A stretch of 23,814 nucleotides of DNA from CF-161 sp035638495. GTDB lineage: Bacteria > Chloroflexota > Dormibacteria > Dormibacterales > Dormibacteraceae. A model generated the notes under the pieces. The model worked only from the letters and a program-made list of their open reading frames with translations, was not told the origin of the DNA and did no database searches. This document shows positions 1-6,863 of the stretch, piece after piece; position 1 is the first letter of the stretch, and the number at the start of each line of letters is the position of its first letter. Where the stretch lies: positions 1-23,814 of the forward strand of contig DASQZW010000248.1 in assembly GCA_035638495.1 (NCBI GenBank), read 5' to 3'. A program made the position numbers and the translations under genes.

Positions 1-974
1 TTCGTCACGAAGAAGTCGGCCACGTTCGTCTTGGTGCCGATGTTCGTGTACCCCACGTACAGGTCTCCCGATGGATCCACGGCGGGCTGACTGAACTGGT
101 TGCGGAGCTGGTCGATCGAGCTGGACACGATCGTCCTGGCCGGCGAAAACGTCAGCCCGCGGTCGCGCGAAACAGCCATGCGAAGCTTGACGGTGCTGCC
201 GACCCTGCCATCGACGATGTCCCAGGTGGCGTAGACGTGATCCTGGAACCTGCTTCCCGGATAGTGGTTGACCGCGACCCACTGCTTGTCCTCGACGTGT
301 CCGGACTGCAGGGAGGTAGCGTTGGGCACCTGCTCGAGGGCCTGTCCGCCGTTCGCCGTCGTCCAGTGAGCCCCGAGATCGTCGCTCGACGATACTGTGA
401 TCTCACCATCCGGATGGAGATTCGTGTCGAACATGTTGAAGGGCAGCATGGTCTGGTACACGCGACCCCTGGTATCGAAGCCCACATTGGGGTCTGTCGT
501 GTTGGTCCAGCTGGGCGGCATGCTCTGGTTGAGCACGCCGGGTGTCGTCTCGGTCGTGGAGCAGTCGTAACCCTGGATGATGTTGTTGCTGTGAGCGGAT
601 CCGTTGATGTTGTAGCTGCCGTTGTAGAAGTTGTAGCCGGTGGAGAACTTGTCGAAAAAGAATTTCGACGAGCCGACGATCTGCTCAGTGCCGGGCTCGA
701 CAGCCAATTCCGACTCGGAGTGGTTGGAATTGAAGTTTCCGGGACTGGGGCCGACGCAGGCGCCGGCCACAGGCGGATTCTCGGGATAGCCGCCACCGCT
801 CGTCGGTGTGCTCACGACGGTGTTGAGGGCGGTGACGGGCGATGTCCAGAGCGACTGCGCACCACTCGCACTCGTTCCGGCAGCAAGTCGTACTGGTGCA
901 AGTCCGAGCAGCATCGCCGCGGAGATCACCACGACTCTCACCGGCCCTCTGCTGACGTCGACGAGACTTCGCAT
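1..974 (-). CDS. Secreted sialidase/BNR-fold protein, C-terminus beyond the window
   Basis: This frame stays open from an ATG at 974 to the left edge, giving at least 324 residues with no stop. The start is well supported: AAGGAGG at 983-989 lies 8 nt upstream. The N-terminus has a basic region followed by a hydrophobic stretch (VVVISAAMLLGLAPV), which fits a Sec signal peptide. The mature part is rich in Asn, Ser and Gly, and carries two Asp-box-like motifs (SSSDDLGAHWT and SRDRGLTF) that mark the beta-propeller of sialidase and BNR-repeat proteins. The phrases SELAVEPGTEQIVGSSK and PAVDPSGDLYVGYTN are typical of secreted propellers in environmental high-GC bacteria. Whether it has glycosidase activity cannot be judged, because the rest of the propeller and its catalytic residues lie outside the window. 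It has its own 229-nt upstream region, so it is probably transcribed separately from the esterase gene upstream. Confidence 0.8.
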   Translation of the reverse strand, partial: MRSLVDVSRGPVRVVVISAAMLLGLAPVRLAAGTSASGAQSLWTSPVTALNTVVSTPTSGGGYPENPPVAGACVGPSPGNFNSNHSESELAVEPGTEQIVGSSKFFFDKFSTGYNFYNGSYNINGSAHSNNIIQGYDCSTTETTPGVLNQSMPPSWTNTTDPNVGFDTRGRVYQTMLPFNMFDTNLHPDGEITVSSSDDLGAHWTTANGGQALEQVPNATSLQSGHVEDKQWVAVNHYPGSRFQDHVYATWDIVDGRVGSTVKLRMAVSRDRGLTFSPARTIVSSSIDQLRNQFSQPAVDPSGDLYVGYTNIGTKTNVADFFVT

Positions 975-1044
975 GCTCGATGCCTCCTTCGTCAAGTGCG
1001 AACCGAGGTCGGGTGGCTCGCGAACGTACTCCTCTTCTCGACCG

Positions 1045-1073
1045 ACGATAGCCGACGGACGCTCCGAAGACAA
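1045..1073 (-). promoter_or_regulatory. Possible promoter of the sialidase-like gene
   Basis: On the minus strand TTGTCT (1068-1073) and TATCGT (1045-1050) are separated by 17 nt. Each hexamer matches the vegetative sigma consensus at 4 of 6 positions. The predicted start point is about 64 nt upstream of the ATG at 974. The call rests on visual matching only. Confidence 0.33.
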
Positions 1074-1171
1074 GTGCTGCCGTGCGCCATGATGACAGGG
1101 GCCTGACTACCTGAGTGTCATCGCTCTTCCGAGTGGCTGTCAGTGCTGCCGCGACAACCTGCGTGTGAACC

Positions 1172-1191
1172 GCCGCCCCGAGCCGGGCGGC
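1172..1191 (-). terminator. Hairpin just after the esterase gene, possible terminator
   Basis: A perfect 7-bp stem (GCCGCCC/GGGCGGC) with a 6-nt loop begins about 12 nt past the stop codon of the esterase gene. No T-run follows on the minus strand, so it is not a classical intrinsic terminator. High-GC actinomycetes often end transcripts on such U-less hairpins. Confidence 0.35.
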
Positions 1192-1203
1192 CCGCGGTGC
1201 CGG

Positions 1204-2175
1204 TCAGGGCCGCAGGGTGAACGCGGAGAGGAAGGCCCACACGGTCTCGGCCGCGGGCCGGCCGCCGAGCTCGGCTGGCCAGGCGTGGCCTGCGTGTGCG
1301 CCGTAGGCGACGATGCGCGCGCCCTGCCGGCAGGCCGCCCAGACCCGCACCTGGACGCCGTCCGCGCCGGTGGTCGCCGGCGCCGCGGGCCGGCAGCCGT
1401 CCAGTTCGGCCCAGCCGTCCAACCAGGTCGGGACAGAGGGAAGCGCGAAATCGTAGGCCGGCGGCCCGGGGTGGCCGCCGTACGGGACGCCGGGGTCGTC
1501 CAGGCTGTGCACATCGAGGATCGGAACGGCACGTGACGGCCGGCAGGGGCCGTCATCCTGGCCGAACATCGGACCGGCCACCGGCGCCACCGCGGCGAAC
1601 CGGCCGGCGTCGCGACAGGCCACGTAGTTGACCATGTTCGCGCCGTTCGAGAACCCGCTGGCGTAGACGCGGGCCAGGTCGACGCAGTAGTCGGCCTCGA
1701 CCGCATCCAGCACCGCATCCACGAACGGGATCTCGGCGATCTTGACTATCACGGGGCCGTAGGCGTTCCAGCCGAGGTTCCCGTTGGGCGCCCTGAGCCC
1801 CTGCGGGAACACGTCGATGAAGCCCTCCCGGTCGGACAGACCGTGCAGCGGCGACCCCCGCTCGTAGCCGGCCGCGGTCGCGTCCGGCGCCGCGCCGTGG
1901 AACTGCACGACCACGGGGACCGGCCGATCGGTCCGGTACCCACTGGGCACGTGGACGACCGCGGTGCGCTGGCTGGCGCCGCCGGCGAGCGCCGGGGACA
2001 TGGAGATCACGTACGGACGGTCCTGGCCCGCCGGCGTGGGCGCCGGCCTCCCGCAGCCGGGCGACCGGGTCGCGGTCACGGAGGTCGGGGCCGGGCTTGC
2101 GGGGCCGGTGCATGCGGTGGCCACGACGGCCAACGCGAGCAGCCACCGGCAGGCACGCGTCACATCTCCCACCAC
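1204..2175 (-). CDS. LpqC/PHB-depolymerase-like secreted alpha/beta-hydrolase, probable lipoprotein
   Basis: A 323-residue alpha/beta-hydrolase of the family that includes poly(3-hydroxybutyrate) depolymerase, feruloyl esterase and mycobacterial LpqC. The start is GTG at 2175, with GAGGA six bases upstream. Residues 11-22 (WLLALAVVATAC) form a hydrophobic core ending in a lipobox-like Cys22, so the protein is probably exported and perhaps lipid-anchored. The position before the lipobox is Ala rather than Leu, which weakens the lipoprotein call. Visible catalytic features are the oxyanion HG at 93-94, the nucleophile elbow GFSNG (Ser176), Asp226 in HSLDDP, and His297 in HAGHAWP. All triad members are present and the length fits the family. 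The natural substrate cannot be told from sequence: a polyester, a feruloylated polysaccharide or a small ester are all possible. The first 16 nt overlap the end of the upstream gene, so translation is probably coupled. Confidence 0.88.
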   Translation of the reverse strand: MVGDVTRACRWLLALAVVATACTGPASPAPTSVTATRSPGCGRPAPTPAGQDRPYVISMSPALAGGASQRTAVVHVPSGYRTDRPVPVVVQFHGAAPDATAAGYERGSPLHGLSDREGFIDVFPQGLRAPNGNLGWNAYGPVIVKIAEIPFVDAVLDAVEADYCVDLARVYASGFSNGANMVNYVACRDAGRFAAVAPVAGPMFGQDDGPCRPSRAVPILDVHSLDDPGVPYGGHPGPPAYDFALPSVPTWLDGWAELDGCRPAAPATTGADGVQVRVWAACRQGARIVAYGAHAGHAWPAELGGRPAAETVWAFLSAFTLRP

Positions 2176-3929
2176 CGTTTGTCCTCACGCTGGGCTGCGC
2201 CCCGGCGATATCGGACGTCCACACTCGCGTCCTGCCGCGAGTGCAGCTCCGTGAGGACGGCAATCAGGAACTTCGCCAGGGGCACCCAGCGGTCCGTTGC
2301 GAAGCGATCCCCATGCTTGCCCGCGACCGGAGGCACCATGTTGCGCAGCTCGAACACCGGCCCCAGCACGGACTCATGCGCGAGCTGTGATCCGGCCGGG
2401 TGCACCTGCTCCGCGGCCATCTTCTTGAAGATGCCCTCGTCGAGGTGGTCGGTGACGCCGTCCCGATCAGCGGCGAAGACGTTCGCCACGAACGTTTGAC
2501 ACGATACGTTGAGCGGGGCGCGATCGAGAACCCGCCGCTGCTGGCCCGGATCAGTGAACAGCATGCTCGCGGGCTCCCGCCCGGTCTCGGAGAGGATCGC
2601 GATCTGCAGCTGGTCGGAGTGCTGGCCGACCCACTCCTTCTCACGCTCGGGCACGAGCCCAAGATAGATGTGCGCGAGGTCCGTGCGGGACAGCAGCGGG
2701 ACCACGTTCTTGTCGAGCTGTGCGGCGCCGTCGGCGAAGTACCGACCCATCAGGAGGTACTGGCACATGATCGTCAGGAGGCCACGCAGTCCGACGAGGC
2801 CCCCGTACGTCTCGTAGTCGGCGGCCGAGGCAAGTTGCTTCAGGACTGCCGACGCAACGTTGGGCGACACGCCGGCCACGGTCCGGGCGTGCCTCGTGCC
2901 GTTGTCGGCATGGTGCTTGAGTGCGAAGAGGTCGACGCCGGCGGTCGGCTTTGGCTGGCTCGGGACCAGGCTCTTGAAGAGAGACGGCATCTGCCTCAAG
3001 TCGACGGCGAACGTGACCTGGATGGACGCGGCGACCGTCTGCCTCTCCGCCAGCGGGTTGCCCACCCACGTGTCCACGTTCTTGACGCGGGCGTCGGCCG
3101 CCTCCAACTTGACCCGCTTCTTCTCGCCGGCCACGAGCGAGTTGATGCGGTCCGCCAGTTCCGCCGCCTGCGTGACGGCCGCGGTCAGGTCGGCCGCCCC
3201 CTGCTGCGCCTCCACCGCGTACGGACGGGTCACCAGCTCCAGGATCGAGTGGTAGCCCTCGCGGCCCAGGAAGTGCTCGACCGGGTGCTCGTCCGTCCAC
3301 TGATCCGCCCCGACCTCGCGGAACTGGGGCTTCGCCCAGAAGGCGAGGTGGTACCTGGCCTCCCGCTGCAGCTCGCTGACGACATTCTGGCGCCTCTCTC
3401 GCTCAGTGCGTTTCCAGGTCTGCGGAGGCTCGGTCGCCAGCCACCGGGTTGCGTACCGCTGCACCCGATCGAGGATCACGATCATGGACGCCACGTTCTT
3501 CTGCTTGAGCGCCGTGTCGTACACCTCGTCGGCCTGACGGATCTCCTCGATGCCGGGCGGGCAACCTTCGAAGCTGAGCTCATGCAGTGCGCCCGGCCAG
3601 CCACTCTGCCGGAGCAGCTTGAAGGGCCGCCGTTCGAAGCCCGGAACGGCGTTTGCGTGCTGGGTCTGGATGGCCCCCCACGGCACGAGCTGTGCCTCGT
3701 AGCCGGCACGGAGGTCGTACGCGCCCAGGCTGATGGTGCCTTCCTTCCAGGGCACGTCCCGCGCCTGCGCGATTCCCGCCGGCACGGTGGCCAGCTCCTC
3801 GATGTCAGGACTGTGGTCGACGGTCAGCCCGACGTTCTGATCGCCGTACTTGCCCAGGTCGATCTTTTCGGGAACCGGCCGGCCGCCGATGTCGACCGGC
3901 AACAGCAATTCGATCTCGAACCCCAGCAT
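2160..3929 (-). CDS. Uncharacterised 589-residue protein with amidoligase-like motifs
   Basis: I do not recognise a named family with certainty. I prefer the ATG at 3929, preceded by a G-rich GGGGGGA about 7 nt upstream, over a GTG at 3971 that lacks a clear SD and would add 14 residues. From the ATG the protein opens with GFEIEL (residues 3-8), followed by LTVDHS (35-40), LELVT (230-234) and SIQVTFAVD (302-310). This order resembles the conserved acidic strands of the amidoligase / COOH-NH2 ligase superfamily, which has a glutamine-synthetase-like fold and joins carboxylates to amines using ATP. The resemblance is a motif-level inference. The protein has no signal peptide or membrane segment and is probably cytosolic. 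Its C-terminal half (roughly 310-589) is alpha-helical in character, with no motif I can name. The stop overlaps the start of the secreted esterase gene by 16 nt. Confidence 0.72.
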   Translation of the reverse strand: MLGFEIELLLPVDIGGRPVPEKIDLGKYGDQNVGLTVDHSPDIEELATVPAGIAQARDVPWKEGTISLGAYDLRAGYEAQLVPWGAIQTQHANAVPGFERRPFKLLRQSGWPGALHELSFEGCPPGIEEIRQADEVYDTALKQKNVASMIVILDRVQRYATRWLATEPPQTWKRTERERRQNVVSELQREARYHLAFWAKPQFREVGADQWTDEHPVEHFLGREGYHSILELVTRPYAVEAQQGAADLTAAVTQAAELADRINSLVAGEKKRVKLEAADARVKNVDTWVGNPLAERQTVAASIQVTFAVDLRQMPSLFKSLVPSQPKPTAGVDLFALKHHADNGTRHARTVAGVSPNVASAVLKQLASAADYETYGGLVGLRGLLTIMCQYLLMGRYFADGAAQLDKNVVPLLSRTDLAHIYLGLVPEREKEWVGQHSDQLQIAILSETGREPASMLFTDPGQQRRVLDRAPLNVSCQTFVANVFAADRDGVTDHLDEGIFKKMAAEQVHPAGSQLAHESVLGPVFELRNMVPPVAGKHGDRFATDRWVPLAKFLIAVLTELHSRQDASVDVRYRRGAAQREDKRWWEM

Positions 3930-4013
3930 GCCTGCATCCCCCCGGAACCCGCTCGGTCGCGACGCGGTCACCGTAGCACCGGAGGCGGCGCTGTGGCGGC
4001 CTGTTGACAGGAA

Positions 4014-4045
4014 GCCGGCCTGGACCGGCGACGGTCCCGGCCGGC
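4014..4045 (-). terminator. Strong hairpin downstream of the PEBP-like gene
   Basis: GCCGGCC-T-GGACCG, loop GCGA, CGGTCC-C-GGCCGGC gives 13 paired bases out of 14. It starts about 17 nt past the PEBP stop and lies upstream of the next gene's start. No strong T-run follows, so it may be a U-poor terminator or an mRNA-stability element. Confidence 0.5.
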
Positions 4046-4061
4046 CTCCTGCGCTCGATCG

Positions 4062-4700
4062 TCAGGCCGGCTGGCTGAAGGTGGGGGTCAGTCGCGCGAA
4101 AGCAAGGATGTGGAGCCTCATCGAGAAGGCCACCACGGCACCCCGCGTGGTCGCGGGGAGGCCCAGGCTGGATACGTCCAGCGCGAACACCGACAACCGA
4201 TAGTGGTGGGTGCGGTCACCTGGCGGCGGGCACGGGCCCAGGAAGCCGGTGAGGCCCGCGTCGTTCGTGCCCGAGACGGCGCCGGCCGGCAGAGCGCCGT
4301 CCAGGGACGTCACGCCCGACGGGATGTCCCAGTTGAGCCAGTGCCAGAATCCGCTGCCGGTCGGCGCGTCGGGATCGAACAGAGTCACGGCGAAGCTCCG
4401 AGTGGCGGCTGGAGCCCCGCTCCACCGCAGCCTCGGTGCCTGGTTGCCTCCGTGGCAGCCGAAGATGTTGGCCACCTCACTCTGCGGAAACGGGCGGTTG
4501 TTGCGGAGATCCGGGCTGGTCACGTCGAAGCGTGAGGCCCCCTCGGGGATGCCCGAGCGCACGACGGTGAACCCGAACTGGTCGGTGACGTCCCTGGCGG
4601 CCGCCGCGAGCGGAGCGGCGAAGCCGGTGCCCAGCGCGACCGCGACCAGGCCCGCCGTCAGCACGGCGAGCAGCTTCAATCGTCCCCTGATCCTGTTCAT
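4062..4700 (-). CDS. Secreted PEBP-family protein (YbhB/YbcL, Raf kinase inhibitor-like)
   Basis: A 212-residue protein of the phosphatidylethanolamine-binding protein family. ATG 4700 is chosen because AGGGAGGG (4706-4713) sits 5 nt upstream. A longer frame to 4766 lacks this and would place extra residues before the signal peptide. Residues 1-35 have a basic start (MNRIRGRLK), a hydrophobic core and an Ala-rich end, so the protein is likely exported. Family signatures are visible: DPDAPTGSGFWHW (109-121), which lines the ligand pocket, and later a GPCPPPGDRTHHY segment, the second conserved region. Bacterial members bind anionic or phospholipid-like ligands, but their roles are mostly unknown and no enzymatic activity should be inferred. 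It lies between an MHS transporter and an amidoligase-like gene. A hairpin follows its stop, suggesting a short transcript of its own or the end of one shared with the transporter. Confidence 0.92.
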   Translation of the reverse strand: MNRIRGRLKLLAVLTAGLVAVALGTGFAAPLAAAARDVTDQFGFTVVRSGIPEGASRFDVTSPDLRNNRPFPQSEVANIFGCHGGNQAPRLRWSGAPAATRSFAVTLFDPDAPTGSGFWHWLNWDIPSGVTSLDGALPAGAVSGTNDAGLTGFLGPCPPPGDRTHHYRLSVFALDVSSLGLPATTRGAVVAFSMRLHILAFARLTPTFSQPA

Positions 4701-4771
4701 CGTGTCCCTCCCTGCATGTAGCTGCGATCCGGACGTACCCAGGAGTACCGTGCGGACACTAATCAAGACAG

Positions 4772-4786
4772 CCTGGCTTCGCCAGG
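4772..4786 (-). terminator. Small hairpin after the MHS transporter gene
   Basis: A 6-bp stem (CCTGGC/GCCAGG) with a TTC loop can be extended by two pairs across a bulge. It lies 26 nt downstream of the transporter stop and 72 nt before the PEBP start. The following minus-strand bases are only moderately T-rich, so termination may be partial. Confidence 0.35.
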
Positions 4787-4812
4787 GCTGATCTGGATGA
4801 CGCCGGCCGGCC

Positions 4813-6150
4813 TCAGGTGGGGGCGTTCGCCTGCCTGGCCGAGCGCATCGCTGCGTCCTCGTCGTATTCCACGTTGTGGTCGGCCTGGGCCCGATTCGGG
4901 ATCAGCACCAGCGCGACCATGCTGACCACGGCGCACCCGACCAGGTAGATCGAGATCGGCACGGCAGAGTGGAAGCCGGCCAGCAGCGCGGTGGCGATCA
5001 GGGGAGCTGGTCCGCCGGCGATGACCGACGCCAGCTGATAGCCGATCGAGGCGCCGCTGTAGCGCATCCTGCCGGTGAAGTTCTCCGCGATGAGGGAGGC
5101 CTGGGGTCCGTACTGGAGGTCGTGAGTGATCAGTGACAGGATCACGGCGAGCACGACCAGCCCCGCGAGCCTGGTGTCGAGGAGCGCGAAGTAGGGGAAG
5201 GCGAACACCGCGACCAGCGCCACTCCGATCCCGTACACCAGGCGCCGCCCGAAGCGATCCGACAGGTGTGCCGCGAGCGGGATCGTCAGCAGCGACAGGA
5301 ACGCCGCCACGAACACCGAGACGAGCATGAAGTTGTTCGTGAACTTGAGCGTCTTGACGCCGTACGTCAGCACGAACACCGTGAAGACGTAGAAGGGAGC
5401 CTGCTCCGACATGCGGACGAACATGCTCAGCACGATCTCCCGCCAGCTGCCACGGATGACCGCGACCACCGGCTGTGCCTCGACGCGGCGCTGCTCCAGC
5501 AGGCGGCGGAAGATCGGCGTCTCTGCGATGCCGAGCCTGATGTACAGCCCGATCACCAGGAGCACCAGGCTCAGGAGGAAGGGGATCCTCCAGCCCCACG
5601 TGAGAAACCCGCTGCCCGACAGGCTGCTGAACACCAGCAGAGCGCCGTTGCCCAGAATCAGACCGACCGGAACCCCGACCTGAGGCCAGCTCGCCACCAA
5701 TCCGCGCCGGCGGACGCTCCCCCACTCCATTGAGAGAAGCACCGAACCGCCCCACTCACCGCCCACTCCGATGCCCTGCAGCACGCGCAGGAGCGTGAGG
5801 AGGATGCCGCCGAGAATCCCGATCGTGGCGTGGCCGGGCACGACGCCCACGGCCGCCGTCGCCAGGCCCATCGTCAGCAGCGTGGCGATCAGCGTGGCCT
5901 TGCGTCCGATCCGATCTCCGAAGTGGCCGAAGATGGCAGCGCCCACGGGCCTGGCGGCGAATCCCACCGCATACGTCGCAAAGGAGGTGAGCGTGCCGGT
6001 GAGCGGATCGCTCGTGGGAAAGAACACCTTTGGGAACACCAGCGCGGCGGCGGACCCGTACAGGAAGAAGTCGTACCACTCGATGGAGGTCCCGATCGTG
6101 CTGGCGATGACGGCGCGCGGCAGCTGCCGGCGAGCATCCTGATCCTGCAT
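4813..6150 (-). CDS. MHS-family MFS transporter (metabolite:H+ symporter)
   Basis: A 445-residue integral membrane protein with about 12 hydrophobic segments. It belongs to the metabolite:H+ symporter branch of the major facilitator superfamily, whose members include ProP, ShiA and KgtP. MHS hallmarks are IGTSIEWYDFFLYG at the first membrane segment, GHFGDRIGRKATL in the loop after segment 2, HLSDRFGRRLV in the matching loop of the second half, and RYSGASIGYQLASV near the C-terminus. These transporters import small organic solutes such as betaine, proline, shikimate, citrate or 2-oxoglutarate with protons. The sequence does not reveal which. The ATG at 6150 is preceded by GAGGAGGGG (6155-6163). 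A near-consensus promoter lies 50-80 bp upstream. No catabolic genes lie alongside to hint at the substrate. Confidence 0.93.
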   Translation of the reverse strand: MQDQDARRQLPRAVIASTIGTSIEWYDFFLYGSAAALVFPKVFFPTSDPLTGTLTSFATYAVGFAARPVGAAIFGHFGDRIGRKATLIATLLTMGLATAAVGVVPGHATIGILGGILLTLLRVLQGIGVGGEWGGSVLLSMEWGSVRRRGLVASWPQVGVPVGLILGNGALLVFSSLSGSGFLTWGWRIPFLLSLVLLVIGLYIRLGIAETPIFRRLLEQRRVEAQPVVAVIRGSWREIVLSMFVRMSEQAPFYVFTVFVLTYGVKTLKFTNNFMLVSVFVAAFLSLLTIPLAAHLSDRFGRRLVYGIGVALVAVFAFPYFALLDTRLAGLVVLAVILSLITHDLQYGPQASLIAENFTGRMRYSGASIGYQLASVIAGGPAPLIATALLAGFHSAVPISIYLVGCAVVSMVALVLIPNRAQADHNVEYDEDAAMRSARQANAPT

Positions 6151-6173
6151 GGCTCCCCTCCTCTCTCTCGTGC

Positions 6174-6191
6174 GCGCCCCGACGTGGGCGC
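6174..6191 (-). promoter_or_regulatory. Leader hairpin of the MHS transporter mRNA
   Basis: GCGCCC, loop CGACGT, GGGCGC forms a perfect 6-bp stem. It lies between the predicted transcription start (about 6196) and the SD. It could be a regulator-binding dyad or an mRNA 5' hairpin. The function is not determinable by eye. Confidence 0.28.
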
Positions 6192-6202
6192 CCCCCTGAT
6201 GG

Positions 6203-6231
6203 AAACTAGCACCGCACCGTTAGGGTGTCAA
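6203..6231 (-). promoter_or_regulatory. Near-consensus vegetative promoter of the MHS transporter gene
   Basis: On the minus strand a perfect -35 TTGACA (6226-6231) is followed after exactly 17 nt by TAGTTT (6203-6208). TAGTTT matches the -10 consensus at the important first, second and last positions. The start point is predicted about 46 nt before the ATG at 6150. This is the best promoter match I found in the window. Confidence 0.6.
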
Positions 6232-6303
6232 TTGCCGGGCGTCGCCTGGCTCGCCGGCGAGGAGTGCGAATGCGATCGTCCGGTCGGCAGCAGGCCCAGC
6301 CGA

Positions 6304-6786
6304 CTACGAGGCCGATTCGTTTCGGGGCGCGGGCTCGAGGACCACCACCGCCGTTTCGCGCGACCGGAGTGCCGCGTAGCGGTCCAGATTGTTTGCGTAG
6401 TGGGCCCAGCGTTCCCAGAGGCGGTGTCGTTCGTCACCGACGGCAGCCCGGGCGCGGACGCTGCGGGGTCCGTCGACCAGTTCGACGGCGGCCTCGGGGT
6501 GTGTCTGGAGATTCAGCCACCAGGCGGGCTCGGGGTCGCCCCAGCCGTTCATCGCCATCGTCACGAGGTCGCGACCGTCCTCGAAGTAGCCCAGGTAGGC
6601 GATGCGCTCGGCGCCCGTGCGTCGACCCACCGTCCGCAGTCTGAGTATCCCCCACTGGTCGCTGGTCGCCCTGCGCAGACCAAACCGGCCGCCGCTGATC
6701 CGGTACAGCGCTCGGTGGACCGCCCATCCGGTGCGGATGAACCAGCGTGGTGGGAGCCGTGTGGTTCGCGGGGAATTGGTAGCCAC
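6304..6786 (-). CDS. Deazaflavin (F420)-dependent nitroreductase-family protein
   Basis: A 160-residue protein of the F420H2-dependent quinone/nitroreductase (Ddn-like) split-beta-barrel family. The core shows the family's pattern: a basic helical N-terminus (WFIRTGWAVHRALYR), then LRLRTVGRRTGAERI, which contains the conserved TxGRKTG-like cofactor-binding turn, then a strand ending in AMNGWGDPEPAWWLNL, matching the family's G-(G/W)-x-P-x-HP-x-WYxNL signature, and finally RDVWERW-like sequence near the C-terminus. These enzymes reduce quinones or other electron-poor compounds using cofactor F420, so the host probably makes F420. The start is a GTG at 6786 with no strong SD. The frame lies 77 nt downstream of the XRE-NB-ARC-TPR gene and could be the last gene of that transcript. 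Confidence 0.85.
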   Translation of the reverse strand: MATNSPRTTRLPPRWFIRTGWAVHRALYRISGGRFGLRRATSDQWGILRLRTVGRRTGAERIAYLGYFEDGRDLVTMAMNGWGDPEPAWWLNLQTHPEAAVELVDGPRSVRARAAVGDERHRLWERWAHYANNLDRYAALRSRETAVVVLEPAPRNESAS

Positions 6787-6863
6787 GGACCGATTCTTGC
6801 ATGGTCGCGCGATGCCGCTGCAGCGTGGCGCATCGCTGGTCCCGGGCCCGGTCCAACCCCGGG

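Noticed and set aside
3930..3971. Upstream GTG extension of the amidoligase-like protein
   Set aside because: There is no SD before GTG 3971, and the conserved GFEIEL strand normally lies at the very N-terminus. ATG 3929 has a G-rich SD.
2400..4007. 535-codon plus-strand frame opposite the amidoligase-like gene
   Set aside because: Low-complexity composition (RVHV, RRHL, QLDP) with no recognisable domain. The opposite strand reads as a normal globular protein with an SD.
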